Source: Prochlorococcus sp. AG-402-K22
Lineage (GTDB): Bacteria; Cyanobacteriota; Cyanobacteriia; PCC-6307; Cyanobiaceae
Reading direction: 5' to 3'
Length of the DNA: 64,000 nt
Assembly (NCBI GenBank): GCA_003216755.1
Contig: QCIJ01000005.1
Span: 30,637-94,636 of the forward strand
Shown here: positions 35,484 to 45,606 of the stretch, one piece after another
How positions within the stretch are numbered: position 1 is the first letter of the stretch
Layout: every line of letters starts with the position of its first letter
Translations under genes and position numbers: made by a program
Notes under the pieces: model-generated
What the model was told of the DNA's origin: nothing
Databases searched by the model: none
Seen by the model: only the letters and a program-made list of their open reading frames with translations

Positions 35484-38400
35484 TTGGGTATGGGTTACGT
35501 TTCACTTCACAATCATAGTGACTACAGTCTGCTTGATGGAGCAAGTCAAATTTCTAAAATTGTTGATAGAGCTTGTGATCTTGGAATGGATTCTATTGCT
35601 CTGACTGATCATGGAGTGATGTATGGAGTTCTTGACTTAGTCAAGAAGTGTAGAGAGAAAGGTATAAAACCAATTATTGGTAATGAAATGTATGTGATTA
35701 ATGGTTCTATTGATGATCCTCAACCAAAAAAAGAAAAAAGATATCATTTGGTAGTGTTAGCAAAAAATCATACTGGCTATAAGAATCTCGTAAAGCTAAC
35801 AACCATAAGTCACTTGAATGGTATGAGAGGTAGAGGTATTTTTTCTAGACCTTGTATTGATAAATTTCTTTTAAATAAATATAAGGATGGACTTATAGTT
35901 TCTACAGCTTGTCTTGGAGGCGAGATACCCCAAGCCATTTTAAAAGGTAGATTAGATGTAGCAGAGGATATAGCTCTTTGGTATAAAAAATTGTTTGCAG
36001 ATGATTTTTATCTAGAAATACAAGATCATGGCTCTATTGAGGATAGAATTGTAAATGTCGAATTATTAAATATTGGGAAGAAGCATCAAATAAAAGTCAT
36101 TGCTACTAATGATGCTCACTACATATCAAATATGGATGTTGAGTCACATGATGCTTTACTTTGTGTATTAACCGGGAAACTGATAAGCGACGAAAAAAGA
36201 TTGAGGTATACAGGAACAGAATATATTAAAGGTGAAAATGAAATGCTTGAACTTTTTAATGATCATATTGATAATGGATCAATTAAAGAGGCAGTAAATA
36301 ACACAGTAGAAATTTCACAAAAAATAGAAATATTTGAATTGTTTGGTACATATAGAATGCCAAAATTTCCTCTTAAAAAAGACAAAGATTCATTTTCTTT
36401 ACTATCACAATTATCTTATGAAGGTCTACTAAAAAGACTTAAAAAAAATGATCTAACAGAGATAGATGAGAACTATAAAAAAAGACTATCTTCCGAATTG
36501 AAAATTATTAAAGATATGGGTTTCCCAGATTATTTTTTGGTTGTTTGGGACTACATCAAATTTGCTAGAGATAACCATATCCCAGTAGGACCAGGCAGAG
36601 GTTCTGCAGCAGGCTCACTAGTAGCTTATGCCCTTCAAATCACAAATATAGATCCTGTTGAGCATGGATTATTGTTTGAGAGATTTTTAAATCCAGCAAG
36701 AAAGTCTATGCCAGATATTGACACTGACTTTTGTATTGATAGGAGAAATGAAGTTATTGATTATGTTACTAATCGTTATGGAGAAGATAAAGTTGCGCAA
36801 ATAATTACTTTCAATAAAATGACATCTAAGGCAGTTTTGAAAGATGTTGCAAGGGTTCTAGATATACCATATGGAGAGGCGGATAAATTGGCTAAGTTAA
36901 TCCCAGTTGTAAGAGGGAAACCTTATAAACTAAATGAAATGATTGATAAGAATTCTCCTAGCCAAGAGTTTAGAGACAAATATATTAATGATAATAGGGT
37001 GAAAAAATGGGTTGATTTGGCTTTGAGAATTGAAGGAACTAACAAAACATATGGAGTTCATGCCGCTGGGGTTGTTATCGCATCAGATCCTCTTGACGAA
37101 CTTGTACCTCTTCAGAGAAATAATGAAGGACAAATAATAACTCAATATTCTATGGATGATATCGAGTCACTTGGATTATTGAAAATGGATTTCTTGGGTC
37201 TTAAGAATCTCACGATGATTGAAAAGACAATTTCTCTTATTAATCAATCTACTGGAAAGAAAATAAATATTGATGAGTTACCTCAAAATGATGGTAAAAC
37301 CTTTGAGCTTATTGGGAGAGGAGATCTTGAAGGTATTTTTCAGCTTGAATCTTCTGGTATGAAACAGGTCGTTAAGGATTTTAAACCTAATTCTCTAGAG
37401 GATATTTCATCCATATTAGCTCTTTATAGACCTGGACCTCTTGATGCAGGCCTTATACCTAAATTCATAAATAGAAAAAATGGGAATGAAAAGGTTGATT
37501 TCCCACATCCTTTTATTAAGTCGATTCTCACTGAAACCTATGGAATTATGGTTTATCAAGAACAAATCATGAAAATTGCTCAAGACCTGGCAGGATATTC
37601 TTTAGGTGATGCTGATTTACTTCGAAGAGCGATGGGGAAAAAGAAAGTATCTGAGATGGTAAAGCATAGGAATATTTTTATAGAGGGTTCTATGAATAAA
37701 GGTGTAAATGAAAAATTAGCAAATGATCTTTTTGATCAAATGGTGTTATTCGCTGAATATTGTTTCAACAAAAGTCACTCAACTGCTTATGGTGCTGTTA
37801 CTTATCAAACTGCATTTTTAAAAGCCCATTTTCCTGTTGCGTATATGGCAGCCCTTTTAACCGTAAACTCTGGCTCTAGCGACAAGATGCAAAGATATAT
37901 TTCTAATTGTTATTCAATGGGAATAGAAGTTATTTCACCAAGCATTAATTTCTCAGGGGTTGATTTCACTATTAAGAATAATCAGATTTTATTCGGGCTA
38001 TCTGCTATTAAGAATTTAGGAGATTCTGCAATTAGAAATATAATAGAAAACCGAAACAGTTTGGGAATATTTAAATCATTAAGGGATCTATGCGATCGTT
38101 TGCCTTCTAATATTCTTAATAAAAGAAGTCTTGAATCTCTAATTCATTGTGGAGCACTAGATGAGTTTTCAAATGATAATAATAGAGCTCAATTAATATC
38201 AGATCTCGAACATGTTATTGAGTGGGCCTCTTCAAAAAATCGTGATAGATTATCCGGGCAAGGAAATCTATTTGATTCTAAAGAAGAATTTTCTAATGTT
38301 GCTTTTTCAAATTCACAATTAGCTAAGGTTGATGATTATTCACTTATTGAGAAGTTAAAGTTAGAAAAGCAGCTATTAGGCTTTTATTTATCTGATCATC

Positions 38401-38987
38401 CTCTAAAACATTTAACTAAACCAGCAAAACTAATATCTCCCATAAGCATTTCTCAGTTAGAAGAGACAAAAGATAGAACCAAAGTCTCTTTAGTTGGAAT
38501 GATCCCTGATTTGAAGCAAATCACAACGAGAAAAGGAGATAGGATGGCTATAGTTCAGCTTGAGGATCTTTCTGGAAGTTGTGAAGCCATAGTTTTTCCA
38601 AAAACCTATGTCAGATTATCAGAATTTCTTTTGACTGATACTAGATTATTACTATGGGGAACAATAGATAAAAAAAGTGATAAGACTCAATTAATAATTG
38701 ATGATTGTAGAGAAATAGATAACCTTAAATTGCTTATTATTAATCTTGAAAGTTCTCAAGCTTCAGATATAAGAGTACAAAATACTTTGAAAAACTGTTT
38801 AATTAAATTTAAACCAGAAAAAGGTAGATGTGGAATCAAGATTCCAGTTTTAGCTGCAGTAAGAAATAAAAATAGTGTTACCTACGTTAAATTTGGGGAA
38901 CAATTTTGTATTGGTGATATACAGGGAGCGTGCAGATTATTAGAAGATAAATCATTCCAAGTTAATTTGAAATCTTTAGTTTCCTAG
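35484..38987 (+). CDS. dnaE: DNA polymerase III alpha subunit
   Basis: The replicative polymerase, 1,167 residues. The N-terminal PHP domain has LHNHSDYSLLDGA and LTDHGVMYG. The polymerase core has GPGRGSAAGSLVAYAL and the catalytic aspartates in MPDIDTDF near 413, then YQEQIMKIAQDLAGY and the tandem helix-hairpin-helix. The C-terminal OB fold (VSLVGMIPDLKQITTRKGDRMA) binds single-stranded DNA. Complete; overlaps nothing, with the PAM68-like gene one base beyond its stop on the other strand. Confidence 0.98.
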   Translation: MGMGYVSLHNHSDYSLLDGASQISKIVDRACDLGMDSIALTDHGVMYGVLDLVKKCREKGIKPIIGNEMYVINGSIDDPQPKKEKRYHLVVLAKNHTGYKNLVKLTTISHLNGMRGRGIFSRPCIDKFLLNKYKDGLIVSTACLGGEIPQAILKGRLDVAEDIALWYKKLFADDFYLEIQDHGSIEDRIVNVELLNIGKKHQIKVIATNDAHYISNMDVESHDALLCVLTGKLISDEKRLRYTGTEYIKGENEMLELFNDHIDNGSIKEAVNNTVEISQKIEIFELFGTYRMPKFPLKKDKDSFSLLSQLSYEGLLKRLKKNDLTEIDENYKKRLSSELKIIKDMGFPDYFLVVWDYIKFARDNHIPVGPGRGSAAGSLVAYALQITNIDPVEHGLLFERFLNPARKSMPDIDTDFCIDRRNEVIDYVTNRYGEDKVAQIITFNKMTSKAVLKDVARVLDIPYGEADKLAKLIPVVRGKPYKLNEMIDKNSPSQEFRDKYINDNRVKKWVDLALRIEGTNKTYGVHAAGVVIASDPLDELVPLQRNNEGQIITQYSMDDIESLGLLKMDFLGLKNLTMIEKTISLINQSTGKKINIDELPQNDGKTFELIGRGDLEGIFQLESSGMKQVVKDFKPNSLEDISSILALYRPGPLDAGLIPKFINRKNGNEKVDFPHPFIKSILTETYGIMVYQEQIMKIAQDLAGYSLGDADLLRRAMGKKKVSEMVKHRNIFIEGSMNKGVNEKLANDLFDQMVLFAEYCFNKSHSTAYGAVTYQTAFLKAHFPVAYMAALLTVNSGSSDKMQRYISNCYSMGIEVISPSINFSGVDFTIKNNQILFGLSAIKNLGDSAIRNIIENRNSLGIFKSLRDLCDRLPSNILNKRSLESLIHCGALDEFSNDNNRAQLISDLEHVIEWASSKNRDRLSGQGNLFDSKEEFSNVAFSNSQLAKVDDYSLIEKLKLEKQLLGFYLSDHPLKHLTKPAKLISPISISQLEETKDRTKVSLVGMIPDLKQITTRKGDRMAIVQLEDLSGSCEAIVFPKTYVRLSEFLLTDTRLLLWGTIDKKSDKTQLIIDDCREIDNLKLLIINLESSQASDIRVQNTLKNCLIKFKPEKGRCGIKIPVLAAVRNKNSVTYVKFGEQFCIGDIQGACRLLEDKSFQVNLKSLVS

Positions 38988-38988
38988 A

Positions 38989-39438
38989 TTAACCATTCTC
39001 TTCATAATTTTGAGTTGCAGGTCTGAAGGCTGCTTTTGCTCGTTGTATATTCATTGGAATATTTTCAATACCGAAAAAAGATCCAGGCTCCTTATCCCAG
39101 CTAGCTGATAATATACCAAAACTTAGTCCTGCGAGACCTAATAAGAAAAAAAACGCTGAAATTGCAATTGTTGACGAGGGAGGTATTTCAGCAATATTTC
39201 TTGTAACGATAATGTAGCTAACAACAAAAACCGACATTCCTAATATTGTCGGTATTCCTGCTGTAAAAAATATTCTTCTTGCCATTCTATCAGCAACATA
39301 TTTAGGAATCCCACTTGATGAACGCTTTGGGGTAGTTACTGTTTTAGTTGTTTTTTCTAGATTTGCAAACGCGGTTTTCTCAGAATAACTTTTTTTCTTT
39401 TTATTTTGCGTCTTTTTTTTTGATTGTTTTTTTTTCAT
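38989..39438 (-). CDS. PAM68-like photosystem II assembly protein
   Basis: A 149-residue membrane protein of the DUF3464/PAM68 family, which helps early photosystem II assembly in thylakoids. An N-terminal Lys/Gln-rich stretch (KKKQSKKKTQNKKKK) is followed by GIPKYVADRMARRIFFTAGIPT and two membrane spans (about 60-80 and 90-112). The tail SASWDKEPGSFFGIEN is typical of the cyanobacterial form. It lies nine bases after rpsO. Confidence 0.88.
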   Translation of the reverse strand: MKKKQSKKKTQNKKKKSYSEKTAFANLEKTTKTVTTPKRSSSGIPKYVADRMARRIFFTAGIPTILGMSVFVVSYIIVTRNIAEIPPSSTIAISAFFFLLGLAGLSFGILSASWDKEPGSFFGIENIPMNIQRAKAAFRPATQNYEENG

Positions 39439-39447
39439 TAATTGAAA

Positions 39448-39717
39448 TCATCCTCTGATTCCAATTTTCTTTAATAGATCTTGATATTTCTGAACATTAT
39501 TATCTTTTATATAAGATAATAATCTTTTTCTTTTACCAATCATTTTTAATAATCCTTGCCTTGAAGCGAAATCATGAATGTTTCTTTGGAGGTGGTCACT
39601 TAATTTCGATATTCTTTTAGAAAGCATTGCAACTTGAACTTCCGCTGAACCTGTATCAGTTGGATGTATTTGATGATTTTCAATCAGCTCCTGTTTTTCA
39701 GCTGTATCTAATGACAT
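39448..39717 (-). CDS. rpsO: 30S ribosomal protein S15
   Basis: An 89-residue S15 that binds 16S rRNA helices near the platform. [19 protein letters not shown] and [23 protein letters not shown] are signatures. It follows ruvA by 31 bases and precedes the PAM68-like gene by nine on the minus strand. In other bacteria S15 represses its own translation; no such element is evident here. Confidence 0.98.
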   Translation of the reverse strand: MSLDTAEKQELIENHQIHPTDTGSAEVQVAMLSKRISKLSDHLQRNIHDFASRQGLLKMIGKRKRLLSYIKDNNVQKYQDLLKKIGIRG

Positions 39718-39748
39718 AAATTTATTTTCTTTTTTCTATGATACTACG

Positions 39749-40426
39749 TCATCCAGCTAAATTACTACTATCTTTATCTAGATAATTCATAGCTAATTTC
39801 AATAAATTTTCAAATGATAAATTATTTTCTTTTTTTGAAAGGAGATCTACTTCTTTAATAAGGATTGGCAAAATAGTATCTATTTCTTTATTTTTGTAAT
39901 TTAATGATTGAAGGGTTAACTTAAGGTCCTCCATCATTTTTTTTATTTCAGGATCGTTAATCTCAAATTCATATTTGACTTTTTCTTCTTCAAATTGCAT
40001 TTCACTTTTAAATTTACTTTTTAATTCTAAAATTATTCGATCACTCATTTTTTGCCCTACACCAGGGATGGAACAAATTAATTTTTTGTTTTGTGTTTTT
40101 ATTGCGTTGACAACTTCATTAATGGAAAATTTATTTAAGATTCCCATACCAATTTGAGATCCAACACCTCGAACACTTAAAATTTCAATAAAGAAATTCT
40201 TTTGATCCTTTGATGTAAAGCCAAATAATAAATCTGAATCTTCTTTCTTAATATGTTTTATCCAAAGAGTGATGCTTTTATTAGATATCTGATTTGTTTT
40301 TAATTTGAGAAAAAAAGATTTTAGTATTTGTATTTCATATCCTAATCCTTGACAATTTATTAAAACAAAAAATTTTTGATTAATTTGCCATAATTCAACC
40401 AACTCTCCATTTATCCAACTAATCAA
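39749..40426 (-). CDS. ruvA: Holliday junction helicase subunit RuvA
   Basis: Binds Holliday junctions and loads RuvB. The three-domain layout is visible: N-terminal OB fold, central tandem helix-hairpin-helix (GVGSQIGMGIL and IPGVGQKMSDRIILEL), and a C-terminal domain (YKNKEIDTILPIL) that contacts RuvB. The start is TTG immediately after the stop of the exported-protein gene (TAA-TTG). 225 residues. Confidence 0.94.
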   Translation of the reverse strand: MISWINGELVELWQINQKFFVLINCQGLGYEIQILKSFFLKLKTNQISNKSITLWIKHIKKEDSDLLFGFTSKDQKNFFIEILSVRGVGSQIGMGILNKFSINEVVNAIKTQNKKLICSIPGVGQKMSDRIILELKSKFKSEMQFEEEKVKYEFEINDPEIKKMMEDLKLTLQSLNYKNKEIDTILPILIKEVDLLSKKENNLSFENLLKLAMNYLDKDSSNLAG

Positions 40427-40783
40427 TTAACCACCATCCACCTGACATCCGATTAGCGCTCCTGCAGTTCCGCCAGCAGGTACGGCCCAAAATCTATCTT
40501 TACCTCTAGAGGAGGATAGTGCAATTCCAGCACCAAGAATACCCCCAATAACAGAGCCTTCACTACAGTCATTATCATCTATTTTTTCAGCTTTAGTTTT
40601 ACCTCCACAAGGTATTACAACGTCTACTTCATAACTTTTTACGTAACCTGGGTTTGATTTCGTTCCAGGTATATACTCCTCTCTATATTCGGTTCTTGTA
40701 CAAGTTATTGACTTTGGGGTTGTTGCATTAACTTGAGCAATAGGAGAGAAACAAAATAAAAAAGCTAAATAGAAAAATTTCAC
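40427..40783 (-). CDS. Exported protein with glycine-zipper-like C-terminus
   Basis: A signal peptide (MKFFYLAFLFCFSPIAQVNA) precedes a mature region with four cysteines (TCTR, IPCGG, NDCSE and IGCQ). The C-terminal half, GSVIGGILGAGIAL...AVPAGGTAGALIGCQ, is a double glycine-zipper segment like those of 17-kDa surface antigen proteins, which associates with membranes. It is directly upstream of ruvA. Function unknown; probably periplasmic or outer-membrane associated. Confidence 0.75.
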   Translation of the reverse strand: MKFFYLAFLFCFSPIAQVNATTPKSITCTRTEYREEYIPGTKSNPGYVKSYEVDVVIPCGGKTKAEKIDDNDCSEGSVIGGILGAGIALSSSRGKDRFWAVPAGGTAGALIGCQVDGG

Positions 40784-40807
40784 CGTTTTTTGTATTCTTT
40801 TAATATT

Positions 40808-41698
40808 CTATGTGCTTTTCATTATTTTGGTAGTAGACATAATAGTTCCTAATAAAACTAATGAGGCACCTAATAAAAAATTTATGTTTATTATTTCATT
40901 AAAAAATAAAATGCCCCAAATTGAACCGAATAAAACTTGTAAATAGTTAATTGTTGAAGCTTCAGAAGCAGGTAAATTTTTTAATCCTATAGTTAAGAAA
41001 GTCTGACCTAATTGAGTAAATAAGCCAATGCCAATTATCCAAACTAATTCATTCCAATTTGGGGTAACCCAATTGATTAATACTATTGGCAATAATGTTA
41101 AAAAAGAGACAAGTGGAAAATATTCAATAATTACATAAACATCTTCAGTAAATGAAAGTTTCTTAACTGTGACGTAAGCCAATGCAGTGCAAATTGCTCC
41201 AAGAAATGCTATCGAAATCGAAATTTTTTCAATTTCAACGTTTATATTTGATAAATGACTTGGATTTAATATTACTAATATTCCAATCCAACTAATAATT
41301 ATAGCAAAAATTATATTCCGAGATATTTTTTCGTTTATAAATATGCCAGCAAAAATAGATATAAAAATAGGATATGTGTATTGTATGACAGTAGATATAC
41401 TAAGAGGCATATTTCTTATCGCATAAAAAATACAAACTAAAGCTAAAGTTCCTAAAACGCCTCTTAATATAAGTAATGGTCTATTTTTGCCCCAAGGATT
41501 TATATTTTTTAGATTAATTATGGATAATGTAATAATTAAACTTAACAACGATCTGAATAAAACTAATTCATAAATAGGTATCCTTTTATCAATATTTTTT
41601 ACGCACAATGTCATCAAACTAAAGAAGAATGAGGCAAATACCAAATTAAATTTATTCAATGAATTAAATTTTTTTTCTAATTCTGCGATATTTATCAT
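40808..41698 (-). CDS. EamA/DMT-superfamily transporter
   Basis: A drug/metabolite-superfamily protein of 296 residues with ten predicted membrane spans, arranged as two EamA repeats (first with LRGVLGTLALVCIFYAI, second with GLFTQLGQTFLTIGLKNLPAS). Members export metabolites such as amino acids or nucleosides; substrate cannot be inferred. It precedes the exported-protein gene by 24 bases. Confidence 0.88.
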   Translation of the reverse strand: MINIAELEKKFNSLNKFNLVFASFFFSLMTLCVKNIDKRIPIYELVLFRSLLSLIITLSIINLKNINPWGKNRPLLILRGVLGTLALVCIFYAIRNMPLSISTVIQYTYPIFISIFAGIFINEKISRNIIFAIIISWIGILVILNPSHLSNINVEIEKISISIAFLGAICTALAYVTVKKLSFTEDVYVIIEYFPLVSFLTLLPIVLINWVTPNWNELVWIIGIGLFTQLGQTFLTIGLKNLPASEASTINYLQVLFGSIWGILFFNEIININFLLGASLVLLGTIMSTTKIMKST

Positions 41699-41791
41699 TT
41701 TAAAAATAGTTTTATTGTGAAATTAAGTAGATTCTTATTTGATTTTGACTTATAACAAATAAATTATTATTTATTTTTTGATAAAATCTCA

Positions 41792-43825
41792 ATGGTTCAT
41801 TCTATACACCCAAGAACTATTCAAGAGGTTAAGGAAAAGGCGGATATTGTTGACGTTATATCTGAACATATTGTTCTTAAGAAAAAAGGCAAGGAATTTG
41901 TTGGGATTTGTCCTTTTCATGATGATACTAAGCCATCTATGACAGTATCACCAAGCAAACAATTTTATTATTGTTTTTCTTGTGGTGCTGGTGGTAACTC
42001 TATTAAATTTTTAATGGAATTTACTCGTGCAAATTTTTCTGATGTTGTACTTTCTCTTGCTAAGAAGAATAATATCAATGTTGAAAATCTTGAGGGTCCT
42101 CAAGTAGAAGCTTATAAAAAACAATTATCTAGAAAAGAAGAGCTTTATAAAATATTAAGAGTCACTAAAAATTGGTTTAAGTCTCAATTAAATAATTCTC
42201 TAGGTGTTGAAGCTATGAAATATTTAACATCCAAGAGAAACTTGAGTAATAAAATTATTGATGACTTTGAATTGGGTTTTGCCCCAAATTCATGGAATGA
42301 TTTATTTAACTATCTATCCATAGTAGAAAAATTCCCTATTAATCAAATATTGGCTTCAGGTCTTGCAATTTCTAAAGATAATTCTAACAAGATTTATGAT
42401 CGTTTTAGAAATAGATTAATAGTTCCTATCCATGATATGCAAGGAAGAGTAGTTGCCTTTGGTGGAAGATCTCTTGATGGACAGGAACCCAAATATCTTA
42501 ATTCTCCTGAATCAGAGATATTTGAGAAAGGGAAAATGTTGTTTGCATTTGACAAGGCATCTAGCAATATAAGAAAAAGAGATAAAGCTATTATTGTTGA
42601 AGGATACTTTGATGTAATTTCTCTTCATTCAAAAGGTATTACTAATTCTGTAGCTTCCCTAGGTACCGCATTAAATAAGTATCAAATTTCTCAACTATGT
42701 AGATGTACAGATAATAAAAATATAATCTTGAATTTCGATTCTGATAACGCAGGTTTATTAGCTACAAAAAGAGTAATAAAAGAAGTCGAAAGCTTATCTC
42801 TACACGATCAAATTAATCTTAAGATACTTCAACTTAATGATTTTAAAGATCCTGACGAATTTTTGAATAGTCATACTCGAGAAGATTATTTTAACTTAAT
42901 TGATAATTCATCCTTTTGGATTGATTGGGAGGTTGATCAGATTTTTAAAGATAAAGATTTATCTAAGTCTGAAAATTTCCAGAGTGTTATTTCATTATTG
43001 GTTAAATTATTGAGTAAATTACCTCAATCATCAACCAGAACACATTACTTACAAAAAGTTTCCGAAAGATTGAGTAAGGGTCAAGCAAGGTTAGCGATAC
43101 AGTTTGAACAAGATTTACGTAATCAAGTTAAGGGATTTCGTTGGCACGGTAGATCAAAAAAATTTGAACAACCAAATGAAATTTCTCGGCGTGAGAAAAA
43201 TGAATCTGAAATAATTTTTTATTATTTGCATTGTCCTGATCTTCGGCTTTTTATTCGCGATGAATTTCTCAAAAGAGAAATTAATGGTTTTAATACTAAA
43301 TATATTCAAAATTTATGGGAAACTATTTCAAAAATTGAACAAAATAATTTGGGTTTAAATTATTTAAATGAATTAAAACAATCAAATAGTTCAATTCATC
43401 AAACAGAGTTTTCTGCCATTAACTTAATTTCACTTCTGCCTGACTATTTAGCTCTTAATAATCCTGATTCATCAAATAAAATTAATATTTTTATTAATCC
43501 AAATGAGTTATTTTTAACATTGCTGAGTAATCCTAAAGAAAATTTACTTGGAACTTTATCACTTCTTGAGAAATATAATTCTCTAAAAAGATGTAGACAC
43601 TTGATTGAATCCTGGGGATCTCAAAGATTAAAAACTTTAGAAAATTGTATATCTATCTTGATTGATAATCCGTCTTCAGATTCCTCAAATACCAATAAAG
43701 AAATAGATGATCTATTTAAGGATTTGAATTCAGATGCGATTAAATTTCAGGAATTATATTATTTAGAAAGACAACATATTAATTTTTTAGACAAACAACG
43801 CTGTGGCAATTTTATTGCTAGTTAA
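41792..43825 (+). CDS. dnaG: DNA primase DnaG
   Basis: Synthesises RNA primers. The N-terminal zinc ribbon is Cys40-x2-His43 and Cys61-x2-Cys64 (CPFHDDTKPS...YYCFSCGAGG). The core has the RFRNRLIVPI motif and the Toprim EGYFD near 271, with a DxD-like FDSDNAG. The C-terminal 230 residues include the DnaB-binding region. 677 residues, complete; diverges from the DMT transporter by 93 bases. Confidence 0.97.
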   Translation: MVHSIHPRTIQEVKEKADIVDVISEHIVLKKKGKEFVGICPFHDDTKPSMTVSPSKQFYYCFSCGAGGNSIKFLMEFTRANFSDVVLSLAKKNNINVENLEGPQVEAYKKQLSRKEELYKILRVTKNWFKSQLNNSLGVEAMKYLTSKRNLSNKIIDDFELGFAPNSWNDLFNYLSIVEKFPINQILASGLAISKDNSNKIYDRFRNRLIVPIHDMQGRVVAFGGRSLDGQEPKYLNSPESEIFEKGKMLFAFDKASSNIRKRDKAIIVEGYFDVISLHSKGITNSVASLGTALNKYQISQLCRCTDNKNIILNFDSDNAGLLATKRVIKEVESLSLHDQINLKILQLNDFKDPDEFLNSHTREDYFNLIDNSSFWIDWEVDQIFKDKDLSKSENFQSVISLLVKLLSKLPQSSTRTHYLQKVSERLSKGQARLAIQFEQDLRNQVKGFRWHGRSKKFEQPNEISRREKNESEIIFYYLHCPDLRLFIRDEFLKREINGFNTKYIQNLWETISKIEQNNLGLNYLNELKQSNSSIHQTEFSAINLISLLPDYLALNNPDSSNKINIFINPNELFLTLLSNPKENLLGTLSLLEKYNSLKRCRHLIESWGSQRLKTLENCISILIDNPSSDSSNTNKEIDDLFKDLNSDAIKFQELYYLERQHINFLDKQRCGNFIAS

Positions 43826-43841
43826 CATGTTTTATTTAAAT

Positions 43842-44309
43842 TTATAGGCAGTATTTTTTAATCAAGTTTTTTACCTTTTTGGGTTTATCTTCAAGAACAT
43901 AAGCTTCTACTTCTTTTGCATAAGTTCCAGAAAAATTTGAAGTAGAGAACACTAATGCTTCTCTCTTCGTTGGATGTAATTTACTTTCTAATTTTTTTAT
44001 ATCCCCCAATATTTTATTGTTATTACATTTTTGTACCACATGAGTTGCTTCATGTCTTAATGCTTTTCTTATTGCCCTTTCTGTTTTGAAGTTATCTTTG
44101 TTTGGTTCTCGCATTTTGTTTCTATAATTTGTTTTCCTTTTTGCATTTTCAGTACATATTATTATTTTTTTTTCTTCAAAATTATGTAGTCCTTTTATTT
44201 TTTTGTTAATTAGACATTCAATTTTATTTTCTTCAACTATGTAGTTTGCTTTTATTAATAAGTCAAGAATCTCTTTATCTAATTTGCTTAAAAATAATAT
44301 AAATTCCAT
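43842..44309 (-). CDS. HExxH-containing hypothetical protein, last gene of umuDC operon
   Basis: A 155-residue basic protein. A zinc-protease-type motif HEATH (His86, Glu87, His90) lies in the helix ALRHEATHVVQKC, and KEVEAYVLE (133-141) could supply a third, glutamate ligand as in gluzincins. No signal peptide. The gene starts ten bases after umuC stops, so it is probably in the same transcript. I do not recognise the family; zinc binding and proteolysis are inference from the motif. Confidence 0.65.
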   Translation of the reverse strand: MEFILFLSKLDKEILDLLIKANYIVEENKIECLINKKIKGLHNFEEKKIIICTENAKRKTNYRNKMREPNKDNFKTERAIRKALRHEATHVVQKCNNNKILGDIKKLESKLHPTKREALVFSTSNFSGTYAKEVEAYVLEDKPKKVKNLIKKYCL

Positions 44310-44319
44310 GTTATTTTAT

Positions 44320-45606
44320 TTACTTAACTATAGTTGGGATTCGTTTTATATCAGTTGTAGACGAGCGACTTAAGAAATTATTATTCATCTTCCAACTTTG
44401 TGGATTTTTTATAATAGCCCATGTAATTGCATTGTCATTATATTTTTTATTTAATAAATCAATTGTTCTCATAAGATTTGCTGATTTTTTTAGGACTTTC
44501 TGAGATTTGTGATTGATAACTGACTGCTGTAAATATTCGCTATTTTTTAAATCCTGCATTAAAACACCAGCTTTTGAAAATTTATATTCGGGATTATAAA
44601 TTTCTTTAGATAGTTCAACTACTATTTTTAAAATATTATTTGTGTCATCTGTTGCATTTGTAAGTTTTCTATGAGCACTTCTTTGATAATTTTGACTTGA
44701 ATATTTACTGGTTCTGGCAAATACTCTAATATCAGATGATTGCAAATTCTGACTTCTCATTTTTTCAGAAGCTTTTATTGCGTGAGTTGCAAGTGCTTGA
44801 GTTAAGTCTTCTAATTTTGTGACAGGAGTACCGAAACTCCTGCTCACCTGAATCTCTTTTTTTGATTTCTTGTTTTTTTCTATAGGTAGACATCTATGAC
44901 CTTTCAGTTCTAATTGCAATCTTTTCCCTACGATGCCTAATTTCTTAATGATTTCATTTTCTTCCATATCTCTTAATTCTCTAGCATTTTTAATACCCTT
45001 ACTTTGTAACCAATTAGAGGTTTGTTTCCCGACTCCCCATATCTTATCTACACTAATTCTTTTCAAATAATTATTCTCGTTTCCGGTTCTAGCTAAATCA
45101 AATATTCCAGCTGAATAATCAATATTTTTAGCTAATTTATTAGCAATTTTTGCTCTTACTTTATTTTCTCCTATTCCTACTGTTATGGTAATCCCTAGAT
45201 TCTGATATATTAATGATCTTATGCTTCTTGCCCAAGGATATAGATTTTTATCATTAGGTCTAGAAATAGAGACAAATGCTTCGTCAATAGAATAAATTTC
45301 TATCTTTTCACAGTAGTTTTTTAGTAAATTCATTAATCTTTTGCTCATATCGCCATAAAGCGAGTAGTTTGAGCTTAAGACTGCTATATCCAATTTATTT
45401 AACCTTTCTTTGACCTTAAAATACGGAGTTCCCATTTTAATTTTTAAAGCTCGCGCTTCAGGACTTCTCGCAATGATACATCCGTCATTATTAGATAAAA
45501 TTACTACTGGTTTATTTCTTAAATGAGGATTAATATTTTGTTCACATGATGCGTAAAAATTATTAGCATCTATAAGAGCTATCGCATCAATACTTGAAAT
45601 TCTCAT
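44320..45606 (-). CDS. umuC: DNA polymerase V catalytic subunit UmuC
   Basis: A Y-family translesion polymerase used in SOS mutagenesis. ALIDANNFYASCEQ holds the first catalytic acid, and EIYSIDEAFV the second motif, with the little-finger domain and C-terminal DUF4113-like end (LMRTIDLLNKKYNDNAITWA) following. I start at the ATG at 45606 (MRISSIDA), which overlaps the umuD stop as ATGA, rather than at 45642. 428 residues. Confidence 0.94.
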   Translation of the reverse strand: MRISSIDAIALIDANNFYASCEQNINPHLRNKPVVILSNNDGCIIARSPEARALKIKMGTPYFKVKERLNKLDIAVLSSNYSLYGDMSKRLMNLLKNYCEKIEIYSIDEAFVSISRPNDKNLYPWARSIRSLIYQNLGITITVGIGENKVRAKIANKLAKNIDYSAGIFDLARTGNENNYLKRISVDKIWGVGKQTSNWLQSKGIKNARELRDMEENEIIKKLGIVGKRLQLELKGHRCLPIEKNKKSKKEIQVSRSFGTPVTKLEDLTQALATHAIKASEKMRSQNLQSSDIRVFARTSKYSSQNYQRSAHRKLTNATDDTNNILKIVVELSKEIYNPEYKFSKAGVLMQDLKNSEYLQQSVINHKSQKVLKKSANLMRTIDLLNKKYNDNAITWAIIKNPQSWKMNNNFLSRSSTTDIKRIPTIVK